DNA of 46,378 nucleotides from Chloroflexota bacterium (GTDB taxonomy: Bacteria; Chloroflexota; Anaerolineae; Anaerolineales; Anaerolineaceae), in contig JAJFTV010000072.1 in assembly GCA_021372725.1 (NCBI GenBank), forward strand, positions 1-46,378, given 5' to 3'. Below, piece by piece: positions 24,620 to 34,015 of this stretch (position 1 is its first letter; the number at the start of each line of letters is the position of its first letter). Both the position numbers and the translations under genes were made by a program. Under the pieces are notes generated by a model. It saw nothing but the letters and a program-made list of their open reading frames with translations. It was not told the DNA's origin and made no database searches.

Positions 24620-26638
24620 ATGTTAAAGAACTCTGATCTTGAATCAAAGGCTATTAATACCTTGCGTTTTCTATCAGCAGATGCCGTTCAAAAAGCAAAT
24701 TCCGGGCACCCTGGCTTACCCATGGGAACCGCCGCGATTGCTTATACCGTCTGGAAAAAACATCTGAAATACAATCCCATGAACCCCGGCTGGTTCAATC
24801 GCGACCGCTTTATTTTATCCGGGGGCCACGGCTCCATGCTTCTCTACAGCCTGCTGCACCTGACCGGATACCCGCTGACGCTGGATGATATCAAACAGTT
24901 TCGCCAGTGGGGAAGCCTTACGCCCGGGCATCCTGAATATCCCCTCACCCCCGGCATTGAAACAACAACCGGTCCCCTCGGGCAGGGATTCGCAAACGGT
25001 GTGGGAATGGCCATTGCAGAAGCACATCTGGCTGCCAAATATAATAAACCAGGTTTTCCAGTCATGGATCACTATGTCTACGGCATCGTCACCGATGGTG
25101 ATCTGATGGAAGGCGTTGCATCCGAAGCGGCATCGCTGGCGGGTCATTTGGGATTAACCAAACTGATCTATTTTTATGATGACAACCGGATTACCATTGA
25201 CGGCTCTACTGCTCTGACATTCACGGAGGATCGCGGCAAACGTTTTGAAGCGTACGGGTGGCGGGTTCTGTATGTCAAAGATGGAAATGATGTCGCTGAA
25301 ATCGACCAGGCAGTGAAGAAAGCAAAACTGGCAGATCGACCCACCCTCATTATTTGTCGCACTCATATTGGCTATGGATTGCCCACCAAACAGGATACAT
25401 CGGAGGCGCACGGTTCACCCCCTGGAGCCGGGGAATTGAGACAAGCCAAAATTAATCTGGGCTGGCCGGAAGATGAATCGTTCACCATTCCACCAGATGT
25501 TCTCGCCCATTTTCGCGAAGCGGTCCCGGCAGGGAAACAGGCTGAAGAAAACTGGAAATCAATATTCAATGAATACCAACAGGCGTACCCGGAACTGGCA
25601 GCCGAATTACGGCGCAGATTATCCGGTGACTTGCCCGCTGATTTTGATACAGCATTGCAGGTTTTTGAGCCAGACGCCAAAGGTATGGCTACGCGCAGCG
25701 CTTCTGGAAAGGTGATCAACCAGCTCGCCGGACGCCTTCCTGAACTATTTGGCGGCTCTGCCGATCTGACCCCTTCCAACAATACCTGGATCGATGGAGA
25801 AACAGCTTTTCAAAAAGATAATCCGGCCGGGCGGTATTTACATTTCGGAGTGCGTGAACATGGCATGGGAGCAGTGATCAATGGCATGGCCTATCACGGT
25901 GGAATGATACCTTATGGGGGCACATTCCTGGTGTTTTCGGATTACATGCGCCCATCCGTGCGCCTCTCGGCCATTTCTCATCTGCGCAGTATATGGGTTT
26001 ATACCCATGACAGTATTGGCCTCGGTGAAGACGGCCCGACCCACCAACCGGTGGAACACCTGGCCGCCCTGCGAGCCATCCCCAACCTGAATGTCATCCG
26101 CCCGGCTGACGCCAACGAAGTCACCGAAGCATGGATTGCTGCCATAAAAAGCAAAAATGCGCCAACTGCTCTCATCCTGAGCCGGCAGGCCGTCCCTGTC
26201 TTGGATCGTAAATCCCTTGCCCCTGCCTCCGGTCTTCATAAAGGCGCCTATACCTTGAAAGATTTTGGCAGCGGCCGGCCCGACGTGTTGTTGAGGGCCA
26301 CCGGTTCTGAGGTAAGCCTGATTCTTTCCGCCGCTGAAACACTTGTACGAAAAGGAATAAATTCCCGGGTGATCTCATTTCCATCCTGGGAGTTGTTTGA
26401 AAAACAGAAACCAGCCTATCAACAGAGCGTTTTGCTGCCAGAGGTGAAGAAACGGCTGGCAGTTGAGACCGGTGTTACCATGGGCTGGGAGCGTTGGGTT
26501 GGCGACCAGGGAAAAATCATCGGGATCAATCGCTATGGCGCCTCTGCCTCGGCAAAAACCCTGATGGAAAAATTTGGGTTTACGGTCGACAATATCATCG
26601 ATACGGTAGTGGAAATGATGAAAGGAGGTCAGGGATGA
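24620..26638 (+). CDS. tkt: Transketolase
   Basis: The 672-residue protein covers the full family length. It contains [15 protein letters not shown], the thiamine-diphosphate motif [13 protein letters not shown] extending to a DDN box, the pyrimidine-domain Glu region (GVREHGMG) and a transketolase C-terminal domain. It moves two-carbon units between sugar phosphates in the pentose-phosphate pathway. Start choice: ATG 24620, with GGAG eight bases upstream, instead of an earlier in-frame ATG at 24581 that falls inside the promoter. It overlaps rpiB by four bases (ATGA). Confidence 0.97.
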   Translation: MLKNSDLESKAINTLRFLSADAVQKANSGHPGLPMGTAAIAYTVWKKHLKYNPMNPGWFNRDRFILSGGHGSMLLYSLLHLTGYPLTLDDIKQFRQWGSLTPGHPEYPLTPGIETTTGPLGQGFANGVGMAIAEAHLAAKYNKPGFPVMDHYVYGIVTDGDLMEGVASEAASLAGHLGLTKLIYFYDDNRITIDGSTALTFTEDRGKRFEAYGWRVLYVKDGNDVAEIDQAVKKAKLADRPTLIICRTHIGYGLPTKQDTSEAHGSPPGAGELRQAKINLGWPEDESFTIPPDVLAHFREAVPAGKQAEENWKSIFNEYQQAYPELAAELRRRLSGDLPADFDTALQVFEPDAKGMATRSASGKVINQLAGRLPELFGGSADLTPSNNTWIDGETAFQKDNPAGRYLHFGVREHGMGAVINGMAYHGGMIPYGGTFLVFSDYMRPSVRLSAISHLRSIWVYTHDSIGLGEDGPTHQPVEHLAALRAIPNLNVIRPADANEVTEAWIAAIKSKNAPTALILSRQAVPVLDRKSLAPASGLHKGAYTLKDFGSGRPDVLLRATGSEVSLILSAAETLVRKGINSRVISFPSWELFEKQKPAYQQSVLLPEVKKRLAVETGVTMGWERWVGDQGKIIGINRYGASASAKTLMEKFGFTVDNIIDTVVEMMKGGQG

Positions 26639-27114
26639 AAGTAGCCGTCGCTTGTGACCATGCCGGTTTTCTTTTAAAATCCTGTGTCGTTGAGGTTATT
26701 AATGCAGCAGGCCATCAGGTAACCGACCTGGGCACGGACAGCATTCAAAGTGTGGATTACCCGGATTTTGCGGAAAAACTGGGACGGGAAATTCAAATGG
26801 GGAATGCCGAAAGAGGAATTTTGATTTGTGGATCAGGCATTGGCGCGTGTATTGCCGCCAACAAGATGAAAGGGATTTATGCCTCGATCTGTCACGATAC
26901 CTATTCCGCACACCAGGGCGTTGAACATGACCGGATGAATGTACTGTGTCTTGGTGCCCGAATTATTGGCCCTGAACTTGTCAAGGAAATTGTTCGGTCA
27001 TTTTTATCGGCTCAATTTGTAAACGAGGAACGACATATTCGCCGTACCAACAAAATAAAATCGATCGAAGAACGTGAAAGAAATACAGGGAGTCAAAATG
27101 CTGGACCGCATTAG
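26635..27114 (+). CDS. rpiB: Ribose-5-phosphate isomerase B
   Basis: The 159-residue protein matches RpiB/LacAB. CDHAGF (7-12), DYPDFA (41-46), [17 protein letters not shown] with the catalytic Cys65, and HDRMNV with His98 are all present. It interconverts ribose 5-phosphate and ribulose 5-phosphate. The ATG overlaps the transketolase stop and has AAGGAGG eight bases upstream. An earlier, longer in-frame reading is only a shadow of transketolase. The C-terminal tail of about 15 residues overlaps the transaldolase start by 17 bases. Confidence 0.96.
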   Translation: MKVAVACDHAGFLLKSCVVEVINAAGHQVTDLGTDSIQSVDYPDFAEKLGREIQMGNAERGILICGSGIGACIAANKMKGIYASICHDTYSAHQGVEHDRMNVLCLGARIIGPELVKEIVRSFLSAQFVNEERHIRRTNKIKSIEERERNTGSQNAGPH

Positions 27115-28213
27115 AAAAGTCTATCAACTCGGACAATCCATCTGGTACGATAATATTCAAAGACGCTTGCTGGAAAATGGTGAGCTGAAACGTCTGATCG
27201 ACGACGGTCAGATTTACGGTATTACCTCCAATCCCAGCATTTTCCAAAAAGCAATTGCCGATTCATCCGACTATGACAAGGCGATTCAACCCTTGAGATT
27301 TTCCGGTCTCACGCCTCAGGAAATCTTCTATAAACTGGCCATCGCAGATATTCAGGCCGCTGCCGACCTTTTCGGTAATCTTTACAAAACAAGCGGCGGC
27401 AGGGACGGCTATGTGAGCCTGGAGGTGAATCCCCTCCTCGCCAATGATGCAGAAGCAACCATAAGAGAAGCTGAAATCTTATGGAGAAATGTAAACCGTC
27501 CCAATTTGATGGTGAAAATTCCTGCCACTCGTGAAGGTTTGCCGGCCATTCGCACCTGCATCGCCAAAGGCCTCAATATCAATGCAACCCTCGTCTTCTC
27601 CAATGAGCGCTATGCCGAGGTGATGGATGCCTATCTCTCAGGTCTCGAAGACCGTCTTGCACAGAGCCTGCCTCTGGGAAAAATCGCTTCGGTCGCCTCC
27701 TTTTTTGTTTCACGGGTTGACTCAAAAGTGGACGGGATGCTTAACCAATTCGTCAAAGAAGGGAGGATTTCTGAAGAAGTTTCAGGCAGATTGTTGGGAA
27801 AAGCCGCCATCGCAAATTCCCGCCTGGCTTATCAGCTTTACAAAGATGTGTTTGGAAGTGAGCGATTTGCCCGCCTGAAAGCCGCAGGAGCCAGAACGCA
27901 ACGCCCGCTCTGGGCCTCCACCAGTACAAAAAATCCTTCTTATTCCGATGTCATGTACGTCGATGAATTAATCGCAGCAGATACCGTCAATACGGTACCT
28001 CCGCAAACCCTTTCCGCATTTCAGGATCATGGCACCGCCCGCATTGGAATACCTTCTGATCCTGTAAATTCTCATCATGTAATGGAAGAATTGGAAAAAA
28101 TGGGGATTCCCATGCAGTCTGTCACTGCCATCCTGGAGGAGGAAGGTGTCGCTGCTTTCTCAAAATCATTTAAAGATCTTCTGGAAACACTGAATAAAAA
28201 GGTCGCACAATGA
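27098..28213 (+). CDS. tal: Transaldolase
   Basis: The 371-residue protein is a long-form transaldolase (tal2 type). It has SIWYDNIQR (14-22), GITSNPSIFQKA (41-52), the Schiff-base Lys140 in LMVKIPAT and the ASFFVSRVDSKVD segment. It transfers dihydroxyacetone units in the pentose-phosphate pathway. ATG 27098 (AGGGAG five bases upstream) is preferred to GTG 27074. It overlaps rpiB by 17 bases and pgi by four. In many bacteria tal and pgi of this type form a single fused polypeptide; here a stop codon separates them. Confidence 0.96.
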   Translation: MLDRIRKVYQLGQSIWYDNIQRRLLENGELKRLIDDGQIYGITSNPSIFQKAIADSSDYDKAIQPLRFSGLTPQEIFYKLAIADIQAAADLFGNLYKTSGGRDGYVSLEVNPLLANDAEATIREAEILWRNVNRPNLMVKIPATREGLPAIRTCIAKGLNINATLVFSNERYAEVMDAYLSGLEDRLAQSLPLGKIASVASFFVSRVDSKVDGMLNQFVKEGRISEEVSGRLLGKAAIANSRLAYQLYKDVFGSERFARLKAAGARTQRPLWASTSTKNPSYSDVMYVDELIAADTVNTVPPQTLSAFQDHGTARIGIPSDPVNSHHVMEELEKMGIPMQSVTAILEEEGVAAFSKSFKDLLETLNKKVAQ

Positions 28214-29889
28214 ACAGAAAGCCTGGTTCACTGGATTCCTGCGTCAATCAGAGAATGGCATGGCATGACCAAAACAGAACCATAAGCCGGCTGTTCAATC
28301 ATGACGTCTCTTTGTGGAATGGTACGGGAAAACAGGGAGAGGAAATCGCGAACCGGTTGGGCTGGTTAACCCTGCCGACAGAAAGTGAAAAAATCATCCC
28401 GGATCTGAATTCTCTTTCAGATCAACTGGTTCAGGAAGGCTATACCACCGCTGTCTTGTTGGGGATGGGAGGATCTTCCCTCGCTCCGTACGTGATTGCC
28501 CAGACACTCAGCGGTTTTGGGCTGCACTCTGAAAATGCATTACGGCTCTTGGTTCTGGATTCCACTAATCCGGATGAAATCCAAACGGTTTGCAAGTCCA
28601 TCGATCTCCATAAAACAGTATTTATCATCTCCACCAAATCCGGTACTACCAGCGAAACGCTGGCGCTGTCGGATTTCTTTTGGGATCTGACCGTTAAATC
28701 CATCATGGAGCATCCCGGCCGGCATTTCATTGCCATCACCGATCCCGGTAGCAAGGTGATTGACACGGCACGACAAAAGCAATACCGGGCTGTTTTCACC
28801 GCCAACCCTGATGTCGGCGGACGCTTCTCCGCGCTATCCGTTTTTGGCTTGCTGCCGGCCTGCCTGGCCGGTGTCAACCTTGTGGAATTTCTTCACCAGG
28901 CTCAAAAGGCAGAACGATTATGCAGCCCTTCATCACCTGCTCATGACAATCCCGGTTTGCTGCTGGGCAGCATACTGGCAGAAGCTTATTCAAAAGGCAT
29001 CGATAAAGTGGTCATTGTCGCTGACCCGCAAGTGGCATCCTTTGGCGTGTGGGCTGAGCAGCTTTTGGCTGAAAGCAGCGGAAAGAACAACCAAGGTATC
29101 ATTCCCGTCTCCCTGGAGCCTGCGGTCTCTCTCGAGGCATATTCCGGTGACAGATTGTTCATCTACATGAGGTCTTCCGGTGCAAATGATCCGCTCATCA
29201 AAGAATTAAGGGATGCAGATCATCCCTGCTTTGTGTTGGACGTGCAGACTTTTTACGATCTGGCAGCCCAGTTCTATATTTGGGAAATCGCCACAGCGGT
29301 GGCCTGTTCACAATTGGGGGTAAATGCCTTTGACCAGCCAAATGTCCAGGAAAGCAAAACCTTGACGAAAGCCAAAATCGATCAAATACGGCAATCCGGT
29401 ATGCTCGTACAGGATCACCCTGTTTATTCGGAATTGGATTTTGATGTCTATTGGAAAAATAATCCTGCCAGGCAGTTTGAAAATATCGAGACTATTTTTG
29501 ATGCATTCTTTGCTCAAATAAAGCCTGGCGATTATTTGGCAGTTAATGCATTCATTCCGGATAACCCGGGAAACAGGATTATTCTTCAAAATTTAAGGCG
29601 GACTATCACAAACAGGAAAAAAGTGACCACCACGTTGGGTTTTGGCCCGCGTTACCTGCATTCCACCGGGCAGCTCCATAAAGGCGGTTGCAACAACGGG
29701 CTTTTCCTGGTGATCACTCAAGATTCTCCTGACGTCGTCGATATTCCAGGTAACAATTTGAGCTTCAACCAGTTGATTCTTGCCCAGGCGGCCGGCGACA
29801 TTGAAGCTTTATTAACCCGTGGCCGTCGGGTCATCCATATTCACTTTAGGAAACCGCATAAATTGTCAGTGCTGGATAAAATCAAATAA
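28210..29889 (+). CDS. pgi: Glucose-6-phosphate isomerase
   Basis: The 559-residue protein has two SIS domains with GMGGSSLAP (about 85-93), the phosphate-binding STKSGTTSET, and a C-terminal part that includes PARQFENIE and a KGGCNNG loop. It resembles the Pgi half of bifunctional transaldolase/phosphoglucose isomerase proteins more than stand-alone E. coli-type Pgi. It links glucose 6-phosphate and fructose 6-phosphate. The start ATG 28210 overlaps the transaldolase stop (ATGA). Its 3' end overlaps the convergent ROK gene by eight bases. Confidence 0.94.
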   Translation: MNRKPGSLDSCVNQRMAWHDQNRTISRLFNHDVSLWNGTGKQGEEIANRLGWLTLPTESEKIIPDLNSLSDQLVQEGYTTAVLLGMGGSSLAPYVIAQTLSGFGLHSENALRLLVLDSTNPDEIQTVCKSIDLHKTVFIISTKSGTTSETLALSDFFWDLTVKSIMEHPGRHFIAITDPGSKVIDTARQKQYRAVFTANPDVGGRFSALSVFGLLPACLAGVNLVEFLHQAQKAERLCSPSSPAHDNPGLLLGSILAEAYSKGIDKVVIVADPQVASFGVWAEQLLAESSGKNNQGIIPVSLEPAVSLEAYSGDRLFIYMRSSGANDPLIKELRDADHPCFVLDVQTFYDLAAQFYIWEIATAVACSQLGVNAFDQPNVQESKTLTKAKIDQIRQSGMLVQDHPVYSELDFDVYWKNNPARQFENIETIFDAFFAQIKPGDYLAVNAFIPDNPGNRIILQNLRRTITNRKKVTTTLGFGPRYLHSTGQLHKGGCNNGLFLVITQDSPDVVDIPGNNLSFNQLILAQAAGDIEALLTRGRRVIHIHFRKPHKLSVLDKIK

Positions 29890-30790
29890 CATTTGCCGTT
29901 CCGGTGATTGCCAAACCCAGAGCACCTAGCACTCCAGCCCGATTGCCCAGAGCCGGGGGTACTATGTATTCTTCGATATTGTCCAGAATCATGTATGAGT
30001 TAACATAACCTGCCAATGACTCGTTCACCCGTTTTCGGATTTTATCGAACAAAAATGTCTGTTGCATCACCCCGCCGCCCAGGATAACTCTCTCCGGGGA
30101 AAGAGAACAAATTAAATTGTGCAATCCCCAGGCAATATACTGTGCCTCAAGATCCCAGGCAGAATGCTCTTCTGGCAGCAGGAATGCGGGGGTCCGCCAT
30201 CGAGATTCCATCGCAGGTCCGGATGCCAGCCCTTCGAAACAATCCCCGTGGAATGGGCATACTCCCGGAAATGGATCTTTGAGCCGATCATGCGGAATCA
30301 GGATATGCCCCATCTCAGGGTGCACGAGACCGTGTAACAGATGCGACTCAATCATTCCCCCACCGCCAATACCGGTCCCGATGGTGAGATAAATAAAATT
30401 TTTAAGTCCTTGCGCAGCTCCCCACAAGTACTCTCCCAGCGCTGCTCCATTTACATCGGTATCCAGAACGACTGGTAAATTAAGATTTCTCTCCATCTCA
30501 CCCAGCAAATCCCAGCCTTGCCAATCTATTTTGGGAGTAATGAGGATATGGCCGTATGTTTTTGATTTTGGATTGAGATCCAGCGGCCCAAACGAGGCCA
30601 GACCCACGCGCTCGATTTTTTGGCCTTCCCAATTCTCGCAACGATGGAAAAATTCGGCAATTTCAGTAGTAGTTTTCGCGGGTGTTTCGGTTGGGATTGT
30701 AACTTCAGCGAAAATGTGTGCCGGCGAGCTTGCTACCATGCAAATACATTTTGTACCACCTGTTTCAATCGCACCATAAATCGGGGCCAT
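29882..30790 (-). CDS. ROK-family fructokinase
   Basis: The 302-residue kinase has the ROK phosphate loop GAIETGGTKC (6-15), the catalytic-Asp segment VVLDTDVNGAALGE, and the zinc site around GHILIP and CPFHGDCFEGLASGPA. These are features of bacterial fructokinases (ScrK/GmuE group). It would make fructose 6-phosphate, feeding the convergent pgi-containing operon. The AAGGAG site is clear, and TATAAT lies upstream. Confidence 0.92.
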   Translation of the reverse strand: MAPIYGAIETGGTKCICMVASSPAHIFAEVTIPTETPAKTTTEIAEFFHRCENWEGQKIERVGLASFGPLDLNPKSKTYGHILITPKIDWQGWDLLGEMERNLNLPVVLDTDVNGAALGEYLWGAAQGLKNFIYLTIGTGIGGGGMIESHLLHGLVHPEMGHILIPHDRLKDPFPGVCPFHGDCFEGLASGPAMESRWRTPAFLLPEEHSAWDLEAQYIAWGLHNLICSLSPERVILGGGVMQQTFLFDKIRKRVNESLAGYVNSYMILDNIEEYIVPPALGNRAGVLGALGLAITGTANVI

Positions 30791-30817
30791 AACAACTCCT
30801 TAAAGAAGGATGCTTTA

Positions 30818-30823
30818 ATTATA
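30818..30823 (-). promoter_or_regulatory. -10 box of the fructokinase gene
   Basis: TATAAT on the minus strand lies about 28 bases before the fructokinase ATG, with AAGGAG in between. No convincing -35 is present. Confidence 0.45.
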
Positions 30824-30864
30824 TACATTCCCTTTCATTATTTCTTAATAAAACGCTCTTCTCA

Positions 30865-30893
30865 TTGCAAAAATAACAAAACACTGATATAAA
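30865..30893 (+). promoter_or_regulatory. Promoter of the SpoU methyltransferase-deacetylase pair
   Basis: TTGCAA (30865-30870) and TATAAA (30888-30893) are 17 bases apart, and a TGA precedes the -10 as an extended element. The start near 30900 leaves a leader of about 17 bases, without a ribosome site. Confidence 0.7.
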
Positions 30894-30916
30894 AGAACCA
30901 TTCGCCCATTTGTCTG

Positions 30917-31573
30917 ATGGAAAAGTTCACTCCCTGTTATATTGTGCAATGTATGAAGCCAACCTGCCGCTTCAGATTTCCAGTTGCCGTCAATCCGGTT
31001 GAACCAGTATGCCCCAAATGCGGCAGCCCGGCTCAGGTTACGATCTATAACATTCAAGGGTCGGGAAATCCACCGCAAAACCAGTATCCTGAAAAGATCG
31101 AAATACTTCTGGACAACGTTCGCAGCGCTTATAATACCGGCTCCATCTTGCGCACCTCGGATGCTGTGAAGATCAGTCACATCCATTTATGTGGCACAAC
31201 TCCCACACCCGATAACCCGAAGGTAAGAAAGACGGCTTTGGGTGCCGAGTTTTCCACCCCCTGGTCATTACATTGGAATGCATTGGATACTGTTATCGAG
31301 TTAAGGCAAAAAGGGTATTTCATTATTTCACTTGAAATCTCGCCAACATCCGTATCCGTTTTTGATTTACAACCTGGGCAATTAAGGTTCCCGCTCGTGC
31401 TGGTTGTGGGCAATGAAGTCACAGGGGTGGATCTGGAAATACTGGCCCAGTCCCATCAGATCATCCAAATCCCCATGATGGGTGTGAAAGGCTCCATCAA
31501 TGTCGCCACAGCATTTGGGATCGCGGTATATTTCCTGCGCTATTTCGGAACTAAAACGGCCAAATACCCATGA
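30917..31573 (+). CDS. SpoU/TrmH-family RNA methyltransferase with N-terminal zinc ribbon
   Basis: The 218-residue protein starts with a short zinc-ribbon-like part: paired Cys near residues 12 and 17, and CPKC at about 32-35. A SPOUT domain follows with NVRSAYNTGSILRTSDA (motif 1), VVGNEVTGV (motif 2) and IQIPMMGVKGSINVATAFGIA (motif 3), which form the SAM-binding knot. It would 2'-O-methylate a ribose in tRNA or rRNA. The zinc ribbon probably adds RNA recognition; the target is unknown. ATG 30917 has no ribosome site. It overlaps the deacetylase gene by four bases. Confidence 0.88.
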   Translation: MEKFTPCYIVQCMKPTCRFRFPVAVNPVEPVCPKCGSPAQVTIYNIQGSGNPPQNQYPEKIEILLDNVRSAYNTGSILRTSDAVKISHIHLCGTTPTPDNPKVRKTALGAEFSTPWSLHWNALDTVIELRQKGYFIISLEISPTSVSVFDLQPGQLRFPLVLVVGNEVTGVDLEILAQSHQIIQIPMMGVKGSINVATAFGIAVYFLRYFGTKTAKYP

Positions 31574-32463
31574 AAATCTTTTATGCTGACCAATATCCGT
31601 TGACCTTACCGGAGGGGCATATATACCCGGCAGAAAAATATGTTCGATTGAGATTTGAACTGCTCTCGCAAGGTGTAATTCAAAACGGGCAGCTTTTCAA
31701 AGCGCATCCTGCCGAAATGGATCAGATCCTGTTAGCCCATTCCAAAGAATATTATGATGAGATCTGCTCGGGAAGAATCAACACCCGGAAGCTCAGGGTG
31801 CTTGGCCTTCCCTGGAGTGAAGCCTTGATCGAGCGCGCTCATTTGAGTGTCGGGGGTGCCATAGCTGCCGCCAGGGAAGCTTTGCAAAGCGGTGTAGCCG
31901 GTGCGCTATCCGGGGGCACCCATCATGCTTTTTATGACGAGGGTCGTGGTTTTTGTATCTTCAATGATGCCGCAGTCGTCATTCTGGATTTACTCAAAAA
32001 ACAAGCCATCCGGCGTGCGGCAGTGATCGATGTGGACACTCACCAGGGAAATGGAACCGCCAGTATCTTTAACCACAATAAAGATGTTTTCATTCTCGAT
32101 ATTTATGGCAGCAGTAATTATCCGGTCCGAAAGGTTCCGGCCAGCCTGAATATACCTCTTCCAACGGGCACACAGGACGATGAATATCTCGATGCATTAT
32201 CCCGCTCCCTGCCGTCCGTTTTTAGCTTCAACCCTGATATCATCTTCTATATCGGCGGTGTTGATCCGCTTGGCAGTGACCGGTTCAACAAGCTGGCATT
32301 GTCCATGCAAGGTTTGCAGGAAAGGGATAAAATGGTTTTTGAAGAATGCCGCAATCACCATGTTCCGGTAATCCTCACAATGGGAGGAGGTTATTCGAAA
32401 GTGGATGTGACGGTTCAAGCCCATGTGAACACCTACAAAATGGCATCGATTGTCTATCATTAG
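31570..32463 (+). CDS. Histone-deacetylase-superfamily hydrolase
   Basis: The 297-residue protein has the zinc deacetylase core: GGTHHAF with the His118-His119 pair, DVDTHQGNG with ligands Asp156 and His158, a third Asp in GGVDPLGSDR, and the GGGY catalytic Tyr. Bacterial members act on acetyl-lysine, acetoin-related or acetylpolyamine substrates; which one is unclear here. It is translationally coupled to the RNA methyltransferase (ATGA overlap), a pairing with no obvious common pathway. Confidence 0.9.
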   Translation: MKIFYADQYPLTLPEGHIYPAEKYVRLRFELLSQGVIQNGQLFKAHPAEMDQILLAHSKEYYDEICSGRINTRKLRVLGLPWSEALIERAHLSVGGAIAAAREALQSGVAGALSGGTHHAFYDEGRGFCIFNDAAVVILDLLKKQAIRRAAVIDVDTHQGNGTASIFNHNKDVFILDIYGSSNYPVRKVPASLNIPLPTGTQDDEYLDALSRSLPSVFSFNPDIIFYIGGVDPLGSDRFNKLALSMQGLQERDKMVFEECRNHHVPVILTMGGGYSKVDVTVQAHVNTYKMASIVYH

Positions 32464-32553
32464 AGAAGCAATAATTTTTTCATTTGTACCCGGTTGTAAG
32501 TCACAAACTAAATGCTTTTTTACACCGTAATTCAATCATTCCGTTAGATGAAA

Positions 32554-32562
32554 TGGTATAAT
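32554..32562 (+). promoter_or_regulatory. Extended -10 promoter of the LCP-like gene
   Basis: TGGTATAAT is a perfect extended -10 element. The start near 32569 gives a leader of about 64 bases. The -35 is weak. Confidence 0.6.
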
Positions 32563-32632
32563 CCAAGAAAACAATCATTTCTTTAGAATATTCTGCATGG
32601 ACCGGTTCCTGTAAATCCAGACGAGATACTAT

Positions 32633-33802
32633 ATGACGAATCGGATTGTTCTCATTGTAACCATCATCATCCTTGCCCTTTTGGTGCTCTCGGTATCATT
32701 GATAGTATTGATCGGATCCTCACACCCCCAATCTCCAGTCCAGGTAACCACACCAAACGAAAATGCTTCCCCTGCTGAAGCCGTCGTTCTATTGACCAAA
32801 GCAATTACTCAGGAACCATCCATCGCGTCTACCCTCTCCGCGCCTGTAACTCCAACACCTCTATTTTCTGCAGCATCACAAACGAGCCTTGGTGCCACCC
32901 CCCAAACGCCACCTCCGGATGAAACTTTACAACCTTCGACTACTGTTTCCGAATTATCACCTTCTGTTACAAAGGACACAGTCTCTTCACCTTCGCCCGA
33001 TATGCAATGTAAAGGTAGCGGTTCGTTTACCTCATCCCTGATTGTAGAAGATTCGAATACCTACGAGGCTCCATTCGGGGCTGAGTTAATCCGCCTGGCA
33101 GGTATCAACTTTGACAGTCAGCAAATTATCATCATTCCCTTCTCCAGTTATCTTGAATTGCCTGTCACAAGTCTTAATGAAACCTATGGAATCTCAAAAT
33201 CAAATTTAGGCGTCATTTATCATACCGTTTATCAACGCACCACCAATGCGGATCAAAGACACTCCAATGCATCTCTGGCCGTTAACCAGGCGATTGAAGA
33301 AAATTTTGAAATCTCGCTGGATTATTACATCAGTCTGAATCAAAAATTCCTCCAGCAGTTCATCGAGTTCACAGGTCCGGTTGAGATCAATAACCCTGAA
33401 AGCTTTTCAACACGCCTGTATGAGTATCCAGCCGGAAATATCACGGTCACCTCATCCAATATTTGGGATTATCTGGTCTACAACACAAAGACCAGCAGAG
33501 AAATCTCACGTCTTCAGCGGCAGGATATCCTTTTGGAAGCTCTTTTTAACGCAATCCATGCCAATCATTCCTGGAGCGAATTGGAGGGCTGGCTGCAAAA
33601 TCACCAGGGTTTGGTAAGAACGGATATGAATACCGATCAACTGGTCAGCACCTTCTGCGCGCTGAGTCACATAAATGAAGATTTACATGAATTCGAACAA
33701 ATTCCGGCTGATTATTTCAATATTAACCCTGAAAGCATAACTATTATTGATTCAGATCCGGTGATCGATTTTATTGACCAGCGGTTATCATCCATTCATT
33801 AA
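32633..33802 (+). CDS. Exported, degenerate LCP-like protein
   Basis: The 389-residue protein has an N-terminal membrane anchor (about 5-27), a Ser/Thr/Pro-rich spacer (about 30-125) and an extracytoplasmic domain. The latter's order resembles LytR-CpsA-Psr enzymes: a hydrophobic strand ending [13 protein letters not shown] (about 165-177), a [19 protein letters not shown] helix-strand and a [13 protein letters not shown] turn. LCP enzymes join glycopolymers to the cell wall and use a conserved Arg and Asp in the IPRD motif; here the motif reads IPFS. It is therefore probably inactive in that chemistry or has another role. The gene stands alone. Confidence 0.65.
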   Translation: MTNRIVLIVTIIILALLVLSVSLIVLIGSSHPQSPVQVTTPNENASPAEAVVLLTKAITQEPSIASTLSAPVTPTPLFSAASQTSLGATPQTPPPDETLQPSTTVSELSPSVTKDTVSSPSPDMQCKGSGSFTSSLIVEDSNTYEAPFGAELIRLAGINFDSQQIIIIPFSSYLELPVTSLNETYGISKSNLGVIYHTVYQRTTNADQRHSNASLAVNQAIEENFEISLDYYISLNQKFLQQFIEFTGPVEINNPESFSTRLYEYPAGNITVTSSNIWDYLVYNTKTSREISRLQRQDILLEALFNAIHANHSWSELEGWLQNHQGLVRTDMNTDQLVSTFCALSHINEDLHEFEQIPADYFNINPESITIIDSDPVIDFIDQRLSSIH

Positions 33803-33905
33803 TTCTTTGGTTTTACTTTGTGCCGGCTTTTTCGGGTTTATTTGCTCCTTACTGGCGCAGTGATGCGCGCGGCGTTATTACAGGCTATTTATCGGTCAGT
33901 TCATC

Positions 33906-33934
33906 TTGACTTATCATTTAAAGACGGCTAAAAT
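33906..33934 (+). promoter_or_regulatory. Promoter of the L25 gene
   Basis: TTGACT (33906-33911) and TAAAAT (33929-33934) are separated by 17 bases, one of the best sigma-70 promoters in the window. The start near 33941 gives a leader of about 75 bases that can fold. Confidence 0.75.
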
Positions 33935-33964
33935 CAACCACTGTCGTTCAAACAAATTCTGATC

Positions 33965-34001
33965 GGGCGAAGGTAACCTGGCGACAAGGTGAGAGGCGCC
34001 C
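33965..34001 (+). promoter_or_regulatory. Structured 5' leader of the L25 gene
   Basis: GGGCG (33965-33969) can pair with CGCCC (33997-34001), enclosing a second helix ACCT/AGGT (33976-33979 with 33987-33990). The AAGGAAGG ribosome site follows directly. An autoregulatory leader, as for some ribosomal-protein genes, is possible but unproven. Confidence 0.3.
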
Positions 34002-34015
34002 AAAGGAAGGTAATA

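Noticed and set aside
26494..26634. Long N-terminal extension of rpiB
   Set aside because: It lies inside transketolase, and the RpiB family begins at [11 protein letters not shown] with a strong ribosome site at 26620-26627.
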